Source of the DNA: Sphagnum compactum
Lineage: Eukaryota; Bryophyta; Sphagnopsida; Sphagnales
DNA length: 64,000 nucleotides
Assembly: GCA_965153455.1 (NCBI GenBank)
Contig: OZ234496.1
Span: 5,899,207 to 5,963,206, forward strand
Reading direction: 5' to 3'
Notes under the pieces: generated by a model
The model's database searches: none
Told to the model about the DNA's origin: nothing
Seen by the model: the letters and a program-made list of their open reading frames with translations, nothing else
Shown here: positions 9,866 to 21,060 of the stretch, in pieces
Position numbering within the stretch: position 1 is the first letter of the stretch
Layout: every line of letters begins with the position of its first letter
Program-made: the position numbers and the translations under genes

Positions 9866-12800
9866 TGCGGAAGAAAAAATGCAGACTGGATGAGTTATGT
9901 ATGGAGCAATATCCACATTATAGTAGGACCATGATTCAGTCATTCATTTTGCAAGGTATGAGGAGCATCAATCAAGAGATTTTGGGGAATACAGGAGCAG
10001 ACCTCTTGGCATAATTCGTTTTTCTTTTTGTGGACATCTCCTGGCCATATGCAGTCATTCTGTGACTGCAATGGTCATGTTGTCCAAGAGAGGTTTTGCC
10101 TTGCAACATGTGACTAATTGTGGGAATGGGTATAGGTAAGGTGATGGTGGATGGGAAGCCAGCAGCCAAGGCAGGCACTTCTGTCAAATCATCTGCTATC
10201 ATTGACATTACTGCAGCTGTCCCCAAATATGTGTGCAGGTGATTCTCAAGTTCCTTGTCAACAAGCAAGAAGAGCTCCTAGGAGTTCAAGGGATATTAAT
10301 TGAGTGGAAAGCAAAAGTTCTTTTGTTTGTACAGAAGAGGACTCGTGCTTCCTTCGTGGTTCAAACCTCTTCTGATTCTTCTTTGTCTGTTCCTTTAGGA
10401 GATCTGGATCACCTAAAGATTCTCCAACGGTCCTTTGTCATTACTTACATGGATAAATGTTGTAACAACTTTGTGTTTGTTTGTAAAAAGTTTTATGTTT
10501 CTTCTGTTTTCTCTGAGCTTAATTCTCCTGTTGGTGCATATGTGCTCTCCAATCTTGCCCAATCTGATATTCTGAAATTTCATCTCTCTTTTAATAAGGC
10601 TCATAATTTTAAAGGTGTTAAGTGTGGCCCTTGTCTCCCGTTTCTTTGTGCGGTTTGGAAGTTTCATAATAACCCAATTAAACCTAGATTTATCTGTGCA
10701 GCCAGCTCTACTTCTCTGACTGATGTTTCTAAGTGGCTGTGTTCTTTCTTCAAAGCTATGTTTCCTACGGTGAATGACCTTTGGGTGTCTAAACTCAAAA
10801 AAGCAGATGTTCCTTGTGATAGTAGTTGGATTCTCAATGACTCTACAGGAGTGGTGGAGGTAATAAATAATCTTAATCGTTCGAGATCTGAAATTGATAA
10901 AGCTTCCGCACTTCTGTTGCAGTCTTTTGATTTCTCAACTCTATACACTAAAATTGACCTAGTGGATCTAAAAGCTCGTATGAGAGTTCTGATAAATAAA
11001 GTGTTTTATCGGATGCTGAAGCTTCATTGTTTTAAGTTTTTGTTGGTTCAAAAAACAGCTTTGAACTTTAGGTTTTTGTGGCTGAAAAATAAAGCAGAGA
11101 TCAATTTGTTTGAAAATCTTCATAGCTTCAAAGTTGTGGAGCTTCAGATTTGATCTCTTGGCTGGATTTCTTATTAAACAATATGTTTCTTTGTTTTGGT
11201 CAGGGTGTTTGTAGACAATGCATTGGTATCCCCATGGGTACAAATTGTGCGGTCTATTTGGCTAATTTCTATCTCTTCACCTATGAGTTTGATTTCATTA
11301 AGTGTCTCTTGAAGAGTAACACATGTCCTGTTGTGCTTCATAGTTTGTCCTTGGTTCGTAGGTTTGTGGATGATCTTTTTGTTCCTGATTTTCCAGATTT
11401 TGAGAACTTCATGTACCTTAACCAAGACTCTTTTGGTAGCGGCATATACCTATAAACCTCTTGTGAGTTGAATTGTACATCTAAAGGCTTCTCTTGTAAT
11501 TTCTTGGATCTAACTGTGAGACAGAGTCCTCAAGGTTTATCCGGTGACATTTTTGACAAGCACTCTCAACCAGAGTACGCAGGTATTGAAATGAATAGAA
11601 TGCCTCATGTTTATTCCAGTATCTCAATGACTGCAAAGCTGGGGGTTATCAATAGTCAATTTTACAGAATCTTGAGACTTTGTAGTTGTAAGAATTTTTT
11701 CGTCTTCCAGATGGTCAGTCTTATTGTCTTTCTGAGTTCAAAGAGAACTAGAGGGTTGGTTCTTAAAGAAAAATTCCTGTTTGGAATTTCCGCTTTTGGC
11801 ATTTTCAGAATGATTTTGCTCCGGGTCATGTAAGTGGGGAGCTTCCTGTAAGCCCCCTTGTTCTTAGTCTTTCCCTGTTCTTTTCCCTTTCTGTCTTTCT
11901 TTGTTTCTTTGTCTGGTCTTTGTTGTGGGGTCTGTTGCTAGCCAGTAGTCTGGCTGAGTCTTCCCGTTGCTTCCAGAATTGCAGCAGAAACTCGGTTCGT
12001 AGGATGGTGCTTGTCACCGGCCTTTACCCACTGTAGGGAGCTGATGAGGTCAGTGGGGAAGTTGTGATAGTTAAGTCACTATCATACATACTACTGTTGA
12101 TGGTCCCTGAACAGGTGTGAGACTGGCACTTTTGTTCATACCAGTGTGTGTTTTTCATTTTTGTTTGTTTTTTGTCTCCCCTTGTTTGGTTCTTTCTGTG
12201 GCTTCCTGAGGAAGTGTTAGCCTTGCTGTTTCTTCTTCATCGTGAGAATGGAGATTTCTCTATTCTTATGAAAGATATTCCTTGTCAACAGAAGATGGGA
12301 TTGTAACCCCCTTGAACTGCTGGTTACATGTCTCATTAAATTTTTTAAATTCATCAATTGCAAGTTGATCTTATGCTGAACATTGGATGAGACAAGGTTA
12401 ACTGAAGCTGCATGTTTCAAAGAGTTGGTGGATGGCACCAAAACAGGAATTGTATATTTTACATCTACTCAGTGTACAAAGTATAGATTGGGCTGTGGCA
12501 GGTTGAGACACTCTGCAGGCACATGTTTCTTGAGGAGACCAGTCAAGGTCATTGAAGACTTCCTTGTTGATGGATGGTTATGGTGGTTGGAGTTCAGAAT
12601 TTCCCAACAGACAATTATTATTTAATGTTAAATGCTCATTTCGTTTTTAATAATAAGACTGTTCGGCCCTGATCAAGGCTGTAAAGGCTCTGGTGTGTGC
12701 AGAGCAGGATACAAGTTAGAGGCAGCTCTGGAGCAGTTTGCATGTGATGTTGAGGGCAAGGTGGCTCTTGATGCAGGCCTCTCAACAGGGGGCTTTTCTG

Positions 12801-14119
12801 ACTGTCTGTTGCAAAGTGGAGTCAAGCACATATACGGTGTTGATGTTGGGTATGGTCAGGTAATGTTATACACTCGTGTTCCTGTCCAGATCAACTGTCC
12901 CAGGATTTGGGATTTATGTGCCCAAAGGATTTGCATTTCTCTGGCAACTTTATTGCCTTCTTGTATGCCAGATTCATGACTATAGATCCATCAACAGATT
13001 CCCTTCAGACCTATTGTTCTGTGACTCATCAATTTGATAGAGTTCACTCGAGAATCTATTAAGTGGAAAAGTGATTGGACAGGTTGCTGAGAGGATTCGT
13101 ACTGATCCACGAGTGAGTGTAATAGAAAGGACAAACTTGCGTTATTTGCCTTGCCTCCCCCAACTAGTGGACTTGGTCACCCTTGACCTCTCCTTCATAT
13201 CAATTTTGCTGGTATACTGGGGACACCTTTCCAATTTGGTTGCATTTTCCAACATGTTCATAGTATAGTTTCTTGTTATGTGTTGCAATTTGATTTCTGG
13301 GCCAAAACTCAATAGTTTCTTTGTTTGTTGGGTCTTCATGGCCAGGTGATGCCAGCAGTTTGTGGTGTGATGAAGAGCAACTCAACACTGATCACTCTGA
13401 TTAAGCCCCAGTTTGAGGCTCACCGATTTCAGGTTTGAGGCTGCAACCTACTTATTTACCTACAAGATTGAGAGGTAGTTGCTTGCTTCATTGTGCACAA
13501 AGGGGCCACTGGACTAACAAGCATTTACCAAATAGATGACATTGACTGTGTGGGCAGTGTCTGTCGACTCATGATGGAAAATGCACTTCATGGCTGCATT
13601 TCTGCAGTGTCAGAAGAACATGTCCTGATGACATGTAGTGATTGAAACAGGTTGGCAGAGGTGGCATTGTGAGGGATGTAGCTGTCCACAAGGAGGTATG
13701 CTTCTGGTCCTGTCATTTGTGACATGCTAACCTTTTTCTGGTGCATATCTTACTTTTCTCAATATAGTAGGATCCATAAGAAATTTGCACAAGTGAATTC
13801 AATAGTGCTTGTGCCATTTGTAAGTATGAAACCACACTTTCATATTTGGCAATTTGGTAGCAAGGCTTTTAATTTTTGGCTTTAATGATGTGCACATGAA
13901 CAGGTGCTGCACAAAGTGATCACGGGTGTAGAGGCCTTTGGGTTTGCTTGTCAAGCCTGGATTCAGTCTCCAATTACAGGGGCTGAAGGCAATATTGAGT
14001 TTTTAGCTTGCTTCCATAGATCACAAGTGAAAGACACTACCACTATGAACTTGAGTGTAGAATCAGAGAAATTACTTTGTATAGAAGAACTAGATGTGGA
14101 TAAAGAGGAAGAACGATAG
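9866..14119 (+). CDS. TlyA/hemolysin-A-like rRNA 2'-O-methyltransferase, exons 2-8
   Basis: Exons 9866-9955, 10136-10238, 12703-12859, 13083-13211, 13346-13432, 13651-13695 and 13904-14119 join with GT/AG junctions and consistent phases to TGA-free sequence ending in TAG. The product has an N-terminal S4 RNA-binding domain (RLDELCMEQYPHYSRTMIQS onward, residues 66-120), then an FtsJ-type SAM methyltransferase fold. SAM motif I is ALDAGLSTGGF (144-154). Further family motifs are DVGYGQ, TLDLSFIS, LIKPQFEA and GAEGNIEFL. K127, D210, K238 and E294 are candidates for the catalytic K-D-K-E tetrad. Bacterial relatives 2'-O-methylate 16S/23S rRNA, and plant relatives are annotated hemolysin-like. 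An organellar rRNA target is inferred. The 5' end of exon 2 could alternatively be 9864. Intron 3 (10239-12702) holds a retroelement. The C-terminal acidic tail after residue 302 is not part of the family core. Confidence 0.92.
10290..11850 (+). pseudogene. Penelope-like reverse transcriptase, frameshifted
   Basis: Three consecutive plus-strand frames carry pieces of one reverse transcriptase. Motif A region is SFDFSTLYTKIDLVDLK in the 10233-11153 frame. Motif B is GIPMGTNCAVYLANFYLFTY and motif C is RRFVDDLF in the 11150-11455 frame, with both catalytic Asp kept. A downstream block (NFLDLTVRQSPQG, MPHVYSS, YRILRLCS) lies in the 11468-11833 frame. The GIPMGTNCA and FDFSTLYT style is that of PLE-like elements common in animals. 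It is disrupted by at least two frame changes, and no GIY-YIG endonuclease was recognised. PLE class is my best assignment, not a proof. Confidence 0.75.
12041..12086 (+). other. CTGATGAG next to a strong hairpin in the retroelement tail
   Basis: CTGATGAG (12041-12048) is followed by GGGGAAG and then by a hairpin with arms TGATAGT (12065-12071) and ACTATCA (12078-12084) and a 6-nt loop. CUGAUGA is the conserved core of hammerhead ribozymes, which Penelope-like elements are known to carry, but the canonical GAAA and a clean stem II are not visible. At best it is a decayed ribozyme. Confidence 0.25.
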
Positions 14120-14949
14120 AACTGTGTGCATTGTGAACATCATGGTATGATTTTTTATTTGGAACCAGGGGCCAAATGCATCCTCTGGACACTAGCTGTA
14201 GCTAGTATGACTGAGAGCCTCTTCCCTACACTGAATCCAGATGATATGGGTACTGCCTGCATTTGATGCAAATGACAATAGGAGTTGACATACAAGCATC
14301 AACCCAATTGCCTCACTACATGGTTTGTGGCTCTGATGACAAACACTGGTCTCAACGGTGAAGCAATTACAGTGCCTCAAAAGTATGTACCAGTGTTGGG
14401 CATTGGAAACATGAACAGGCACCTGACAGTTATCAGGGTGGTTCTTAGGATTTATAGTTTTGGTTCTCAAAAATATTGAAGACCCAGATTTGGTATGTAA
14501 TTATGGTTCTCAACTTTTTTGGAAAAATCAAATAACTGGACATAGAACTGCCATTCTTTCATGGAAACCATAGCTTCTTGTACAGTTTTTGAAATAACTG
14601 GGACCACCTGTTCTTTGATTCTGAACTTCTTTGAAAGAACTGGAACTGATGGTTCTCTTATTCTGTAATATGTGAAAAACTCAAGGCATTTCTTTAAAAA
14701 TTCAAATAACCACACAAAACGGGAATAGACATGCACAAATTCAAGGGGTTTGAGAAGGAAGGAGAAAGAGACTGCTGGTGAATCCATTGAAGCAGAACTT
14801 GCAGAGCAAAACTTCTCCATCCCCACATGATGAGAGGTAAAGCACTCAGAGAATATTCCCTGTAAAATTGGAAGGCATATTTTAATACATCTTAATAATA
14901 CCTCCTCACAAACAGGAGGCATCTGTTGCTCACAGAAAAATCTCTTATG
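14120..14949. other. TlyA 3' flank with GGTTCT-rich dispersed repeat
   Basis: After the TlyA stop comes about 270 bp of 3' flank. From about 14390 (ACCAGTGTTGGGC) to 14660 the DNA is dense in GGTTCT/AGAACC motifs. A similar segment with ACCAGTGCTGGG and many GGTTCT occurs at 33.53-33.74 kb, so this is probably a dispersed element, possibly hAT-like. No gene. Confidence 0.4.
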
Positions 14950-16248
14950 CTCCTTCACACTTGGTGTTAGGAAATCTAGCGTTAAGGGAAGTAAACCTTA
15001 AATGGATAGTGCCCTTTATTGGTCACCTATTTCTGTGTCAGAAAGGGATGGTCATTAGCAAGGGAGGCACCCCAAGCACATTTCCCTTGTGTGAGGGAAG
15101 TGTGCAAGAGTGCAAGAGGGAGTCCCAAGATTCCCAGGTGCATTTTCAATTTTGGAAATGTAGAGTCCTAAGGTGTTTTACAACTTTAGAACAAAATTGG
15201 GTTGTTTTTAAACTACTAAAAAGGTTTTGAAGAGTAAAATATTCTAGGCATGTCACATATTGATAAATGATCTATGGTGGAGTAATGGTCAAGGAAAAGG
15301 TTAATCAAATTGACCAAATGAATTTTGACCATTATTTCAATAATTTCAAAGGTCAAATCACCTCCAAATCAAGATAGTTTAAACCCCATAGAAAGATCTT
15401 AGCAAGGTTAAAAAAAATAGTGTGTTTTATGCTAAAAAAAACCATTATTTGAAGGAGCTTGGATGTTCCAAAAACTTGGGACATAATGTGTCCCAATTCT
15501 AGGAATCCATTTTGGGACTCCCATGAATTTAAACACAATGCAACTTGTGCACATAACTCCAAAGTCGTAATAATTAAGGTTATGAAATATGTGTCTCCAT
15601 TTTGTAGAAGAATGAACACATCATAATTCAATTGAAAGATTGTAAGCATTAGAATATTCAAATTGTTGAAAAATTCATTGATTACATCTTGAAAGGATGA
15701 GAAAAATCTTGTAAAAATTGTCTCGTGACAACATTTTATGGACAATGTAATGTGTTTTCACCCTTACCTAGCAACCCATAAAAAAGTCTTTTTAATTCAA
15801 TGTTAAAATTGTCAACCAATGTTCCCTAAGTTTTAATGCCATACACCCACCACCTACCTCTTGCTTAACTACCCACCCACCCACCCATGTAGGTAGGTAT
15901 GTACCTACCACCTATCCACCTACCTACCCATCCACTTATTAGTTATTTGTTTATCTATTCACTTGCCTACCTCCTACCTATCGACTCACCTATTTACCTA
16001 CCCACTCACCCACCTACTACCTACCTATTTGCCCACTCCCACCTACTTAACTACCTACCTACTTACCCATTCATCAATTCACCTTCCTACCCACTTACTC
16101 ACCTATCCATTCATTCACCTACCTACCACCTTCCCAACATAGTAACATAAAAAAGACTTGTCATTGTCACAAGTGTGAATAATGATGAGAAAATGTTAAG
16201 GTTTACACTAACTTAGTTGTAAGCATTGTAACATCATGTGTGAATGGG
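14950..16248. mobile_element. 1.3-kb non-autonomous TIR element with CCTA-repeat interior
   Basis: The left end contains TTCACACTTGGTGTTA (14954 on) and the right end its imperfect inverse TAACATCATGTGTGAA (16229-16244), matching the ends of the 213-bp MITE at 2.7 kb. The interior is non-coding. A fragment with the same subterminal sequence (TTGGTGTTAGG, AACCTTAAATGGA) lies just outside at 16.31-16.36 kb. Exact termini and target duplication are unclear. Confidence 0.6.
15840..16138. repeat. Degenerate CCTA/CCCA tetranucleotide array
   Basis: About 300 bp of imperfect ACCTACCTACC and CACCCACCCACC units. Related CCTA/TAGG patches occur near 3985, 20955 and 21300-21460. The long frame translated through it (Pro/Tyr/Leu/His-rich) is a by-product of the repeat, not a gene. 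Confidence 0.9.
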
Positions 16249-16999
16249 ATTTCAAAAAACTAATTTAACTTTGTACTTTATGGTAGATAGGTTTAAATCC
16301 AAAATAATTAGCTTGGTGTTAGGGGACTTAAGGTACGTAAACCTTAAATGGAAAATTGAAGGACAAAACACATAAAACATAAGGGGCACACACCAAAAAC
16401 AAATTCATCCCATTAGCAAATTATAATGTACCCAATTGCAAGTGGAACCATAACTTTTTGTCCATCCATGCATTAGATATGAATTTTCAAAGTGGGTACA
16501 CTTAAACACCTATTATGGGTAGATAGGGGGCCCACTTTTACTGCCATATCCTCTTTATAATATTTTAACCTCCCATATTGATAAGTTCATAAACTTGAAA
16601 AATGGTAACCCTTACCATTACAATAATAGATGCACCAATGTAAAACCATTAATGTGTTGCAACAAAAGTAAATCAACTTGTCACTAAATGTGTCAAAAAT
16701 TACACTATCGATTGTTAGACTGATTAACCAAAATGGCTAGCAAGTTGCCACAAAAATCTTAATGCACTATAATAAAACTAATTATGCACAAATCTTGAAT
16801 AACCTACGCGTGACCTCACTACTAATCTTTACCCTTGAATGCCATTGTTTCTTGTGAACATTGTCAACAACCTCAATGACCCATCTTCATTCCAGAGCTT
16901 CTATCCATAGGAACTAAGTCTTGAAAACCTCCGTGAACCCACATAGGTTCGATCAATGTCAAGTGCGAAACATTTCGCCCTTCTTTTCATGTTTTTAAA
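16249..16999. other. AT-rich intergenic DNA
   Basis: A partial copy of the TIR-element end at 16311-16360 and otherwise unassigned sequence. No gene recognised. Confidence 0.35.
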
Positions 17000-18970
17000 T
17001 TTTCAATAGTTGTGCTCATGTTGAACTTGTAGATATCTAATATGATGCAACATAATGGAGTTCGATATGCATTCACTTGCAAAGGTGCATTAATTTTGAT
17101 GGTTGCATGCAAAGCATCACTTGCTTCAACATAATGTCGTGTAGACCAAGTGTCATCAAATTTCTTCTTAAGCGATCATTCATCCAACCTCTAGCATTTC
17201 AAAGACTCCTCGATTTTCTCAACAACTCATGCCTCTTTTGAAGCAAACATCTCGTCTTTCCAATTGTTTCTTTCTTTTGTAGTAGCTTCTTTACGTGCCA
17301 AATTTTGCTTTAGTGTTTTCATGTAGTGATCACTTGTCATCATAATGTTTTTGGAATAATTGATTCTACAAAGAAGAGTTAAAGGTTCTTCATTTGAAGG
17401 TCATTGAGTTGACCTGGAAGGAACTTTTGGTAATGTCAAAAATTGTGAAATTTCAGTCTTGAGTGCTTGCATGGTCGTCGAAGCTACTGTGCATAAACTA
17501 AGTGCCATTTGGAACGCCAAAACTATTGTGTGTGAATTATGTTATGTCTCATCCAAGCTAATCGAAGCTTGCACATTGGTTACACCTTCTGTGGTATCAT
17601 TTTCAAGCTCATCACATTGCCCATCAATGTCAACGTAATAATGGCATACATTGCGTTGATTAACATGATGGATACTTTCATCCAACATGACCTCCTCAAC
17701 CTAGAAATCTTGAGCTTGAACATTTCATTCTAGTTCCATGAACTACTTGTTGGGTTGCATTTTTTTTGCCATCACATTTGGGTTAAGAGGCTAAATCCCA
17801 ATGGTTGGGAAGCCCTTGCAAATGTTTGATTGATTCAATGTTTTTTTTTGAAAGCCAAGGACATCCACTATGCCAAATTTTTTTTCCCAACACCTTTCCT
17901 TTTGTTAGCCAATGTCCATACATCTCTATATGATTTAAATGCAATTTTGAAGGGTTTGAAACATGTTACGTCTAAAGGTTGTAATTGTGGCTTGTGTGTG
18001 ATGGCAAGATGACTAGGTCCAACCCCACTGCTCGCGCTTTGTGCACAATGTCCATTGTGACATGGGAGTTATGGCCATTTAGGATATGTAAGTGTTAGTT
18101 AAATGTACACAAATTGCTTCCATGGGCTTGAACTAACACAATATAGAGAAAAATCCATTTATCAAATAAAATTGATGTCATCGAAGCTTTGGGTTGCATA
18201 GCCATTGTAGTTCAAGATTCACAATTTGCAATAAAATTTCTTTTGAATGTTTTACCTCTAAAGATGTAAAAATTAGGAAAAAACTTGCTTGTTACATTGA
18301 TATAGGACAATACATTTAGCCATTTTTGTTCATTTGGATTGATTGAATGTATAGATTTTGAACCTTTTAAATTAAAATGAAACCCTTCCATTTTGCCCAA
18401 CTTGTGCATCAGATTCACCATAGTTCCAAATTTGGTTTAGTTGGTAATTGTTATATTTATATGTTTTGGTTAAGTTTGCGTAAAATATCTGCACATTTGT
18501 CGAACATAGGCCCTTTGCACATCCTATTTCAAATTTTTAAGTTTAGATTTGGATGGTGCTCCTTGAACCATTAGAACCACCCCCATCTTGGAATCATGTT
18601 TTAAAAGGGAGTCAAATGTTCTTATATAATTTCAACAACCTTCAACCTCAACTATGTGATTGTGATGGGGTGCCCTATTCCTTGCATTTTCTTCACATAC
18701 TAGATGAGTGCTTCCTCCTCCTCTGTGTTCAAGACTCTTGCTTTGCCTCTCTTTCTATTTTGAATAATTCCATACAAATGGTTGCATAATGAGGTGTTAG
18801 GCACACCTCAAACACGATTTGCACTTTGAATTTTCGAACCAACTTCCATAATGTCCATTGTGTAGGCCAAATTGTCATTGTCATGATTCCCATTTTTTTT
18901 CATGCTCTTCTTTTGCCTTGCAGTTCATCTAACAAGATTGTCATCACTTGACTCTTTGCACATCACATGG
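17000..18970 (-). pseudogene. Dead pogo/CENP-B-like DDE transposase
   Basis: Read on the minus strand, pieces in order match plant pogo-type transposases (HTH_CENPB then DDE_1). They are an HTH region near 18600-18760 (EEEALI, GHPITIT, LRLKVVE), then KGSKSIHSINPNEQKWLNVL and FPNFYIFRGKTFKRNFI (18212-18421). Next come AMQPKA, LNGHNSHVTMDIVHKA, LPSHTSH, and a tail with MMTSDHYMKTL (about 17340). Many stops and frameshifts interrupt it. In intact copies the motif is LDGHNSH; here the catalytic Asp codon is AAT (18077-18079), so Asp has become Asn, consistent with C-to-T decay on the other strand. It is clearly non-functional. Confidence 0.8.
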
Positions 18971-19699
18971 TCCATGGGTCCACCAAATGATTGCCAATAT
19001 GCATCATTAGGACCTTGCACCCTTGGTTGACTTGATATTGGCTAGGTGAGATCAATCAGAGTTACATTTTCATTTCCTTTTTATGACCCAGTTTGTGTGT
19101 GTGGGCTTGCTTGAAACATTTGCACATTGGGTATGTAATCAAGTTGACGTCTATTCAATTTGTGGGACCCAACTAATAGAGGTGAAAGAGGTTATAGATG
19201 TTCTCGGTAAATGATCGGAGACAATTCTTCTTTTTGCATGCACTCAAATGCATGGGCACGATTGTTTTTTTCTAAATCCTTTCTATGTCACTATGTCATC
19301 TTATTATAATTTTGTGTCTGGAAAGAGTACGAGATTCTTTTACAAGGTTTTCCATGTTGCAAATATGCCTACTTTTCCTAGAACGGTTAGAACATATGAC
19401 CCAATTCGATCACTTAGTGTACCTAGAATGCATAAGTTGTTGCAAGCAATGTGATTATGCAACAACCAAACTCCAACATTCATCAACCTTTTTGTGTCCA
19501 ATTAGTGACACAAAATTAATTGCATGGTCGTTTAAGGGTGTTACAAAGGGTGCAGTAAACTACCACCACTTGATTCCATAGATGCTAGCAACTTGTTTGG
19601 TTATGGCTTGCACCCATCACTAATATTTCCCTTAATGAACTTGATTAATATACTAATATTACCCATGCTGGTAATAGATGTGGTTGGGATTCGCCCTTT
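18971..19699. other. Unassigned DNA upstream of the transposase relic
   Basis: Probably the 5' part of the pogo-like element and its flank. No terminal inverted repeats or gene could be identified. Confidence 0.35.
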
Positions 19700-21060
19700 C
19701 TAGGTTAGTTTTATTACATATCCATTATTTATTAGTCACTTCAAAAAACATTGTTGCTAAATTACATATTAAATTGTAAATTGATACAATAATTAATCAT
19801 TATTCATGAATTATTCATATTAATTAATTGATTAATTATGAAATGTGAAATAATAATTAGTTAGTTTTAAATTATTTAATTTTTATTAGCAAATCAATAA
19901 TTTATCAATCAATGATTTGTCAATAATTTATTAAATAATATTTAATATTTATTTACCATGAAATAATTAATTATTTCTAAATAATTATTCAGATAATAAT
20001 AATCTGATTATTCCTTATTTAATTAATTTTGAAATACATGAATAGTTTTGAAATATCTCAATAATTTTATTTAGGTAGTTAATCAAAAGTTATGGTTAAT
20101 AGCTAATGATTTTTAATTAATAAATATTAAATCAGATAATGAATAATAACTAATAAATTCTGCACAAATTAAATTGTCTACTTAATATGAATGATTAATT
20201 TAAACTGATTTAACTTTTACTATAAATAAGTAAAATTCATAATATATTAATTTTTATAACATTTAATTAGTTAATGTTTCTTCAATATAAAGTAGTAATT
20301 TATTTATTATTTTATTAATATTTATTAAACTTTGTGATAGTTAATATTTATTAATAAAAAATTATGGTTGATAGCTTATAAATAGTTATTAATTATTATT
20401 AATGGTTTATTAAAACTGATTTAATATTTAATAATTAAGTTAATAAGCTAGAAATTTAATAATTTATATTTTAATATTCAGGAATTATCAATTATTTTTA
20501 TAAAAATAGATAATCAATTAATACCTATTTAATTTTTATTTAATTTTTTTATCACTAGCAATTTAAAAGGTTTATTTTCAGAAGAGACAAAACAAATGTA
20601 TTTGTGAAGAGTGTGGATATCATTTGCAAATGAGTAGTACAAAAAGAATTGAACTTTTAATTGATCGTGGGACTTGTAAATTTATTTATTTTTCAAATAG
20701 TTGAATAAATAGATTATATTATTTTAGAAGTAATTACCAAATAGTTCGATATATTAAAAACTTAAATGATTAATTTGTGATTTGATTAATTAATTATATA
20801 TTAAATAATTATTCTTCCAAATAATTTATTATTAGTTTTGAATTATTACTATGAACCAATTGATTAGTTATTAGAAACCATGAAAAAGTAACGATCAATG
20901 TTACTTCTAAAATTATTAAAATAATTAAACAACAATATGTAGTAAGTAGTTTTGTAAGTGGGTGGGTTGGTAGGTAATCATTTATTAGCTAATTAATTAA
21001 TTTTTTAATTAGTTACTTTTTTCACAAATTATTATTTATAATTTATAATCTACGAAACTA
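19700..21060. repeat. Extremely AT-rich block of TTAATTAATT-type sequence
   Basis: Dominated by variations of TAATTAATTGATTAATTA and AATAATTATT with very little G or C. The only coding-like part is the accD fragment at 20.6 kb. The block may be decayed organellar or retroelement DNA. Confidence 0.7.
20575..20680 (+). pseudogene. accD: Plastid accD fragment (acetyl-CoA carboxylase beta subunit)
   Basis: In the frame starting TGT at 20597 the translation is [18 protein letters not shown] and continues ELLIDRGTC. This is the second half of the zinc-finger and following strand of the plastid AccD protein, where CEQCGYHLKMSS and RIELLID are conserved. Only about 30 codons are present, with a stop upstream (TAA 20567-20569) and no continuation, so it is an isolated fragment. 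The simplest reading is plastid DNA transferred to the nucleus. In the plastid the gene supplies the carboxyltransferase beta subunit for fatty-acid synthesis. Confidence 0.75.

Larger units (their letters stand above)
10239..12702 (+). other. 2464-bp TlyA intron occupied by retroelement sequence
   Basis: The intron splits an Arg codon (AG|A) between VPKYVC and AGYKLE. The exonic 9-mer TGTGTGCAG ends at the donor (10230-10238), and the same 9-mer is the last nine bases of the intron (12694-12702). Most of the intron is reverse-transcriptase-derived or unassigned sequence. Confidence 0.85.

Noticed and set aside
15899-16150. 83-codon Pro/Tyr/Leu-rich ORF
   Set aside because: It is a translation of the CCTA/CCCA tetranucleotide array.
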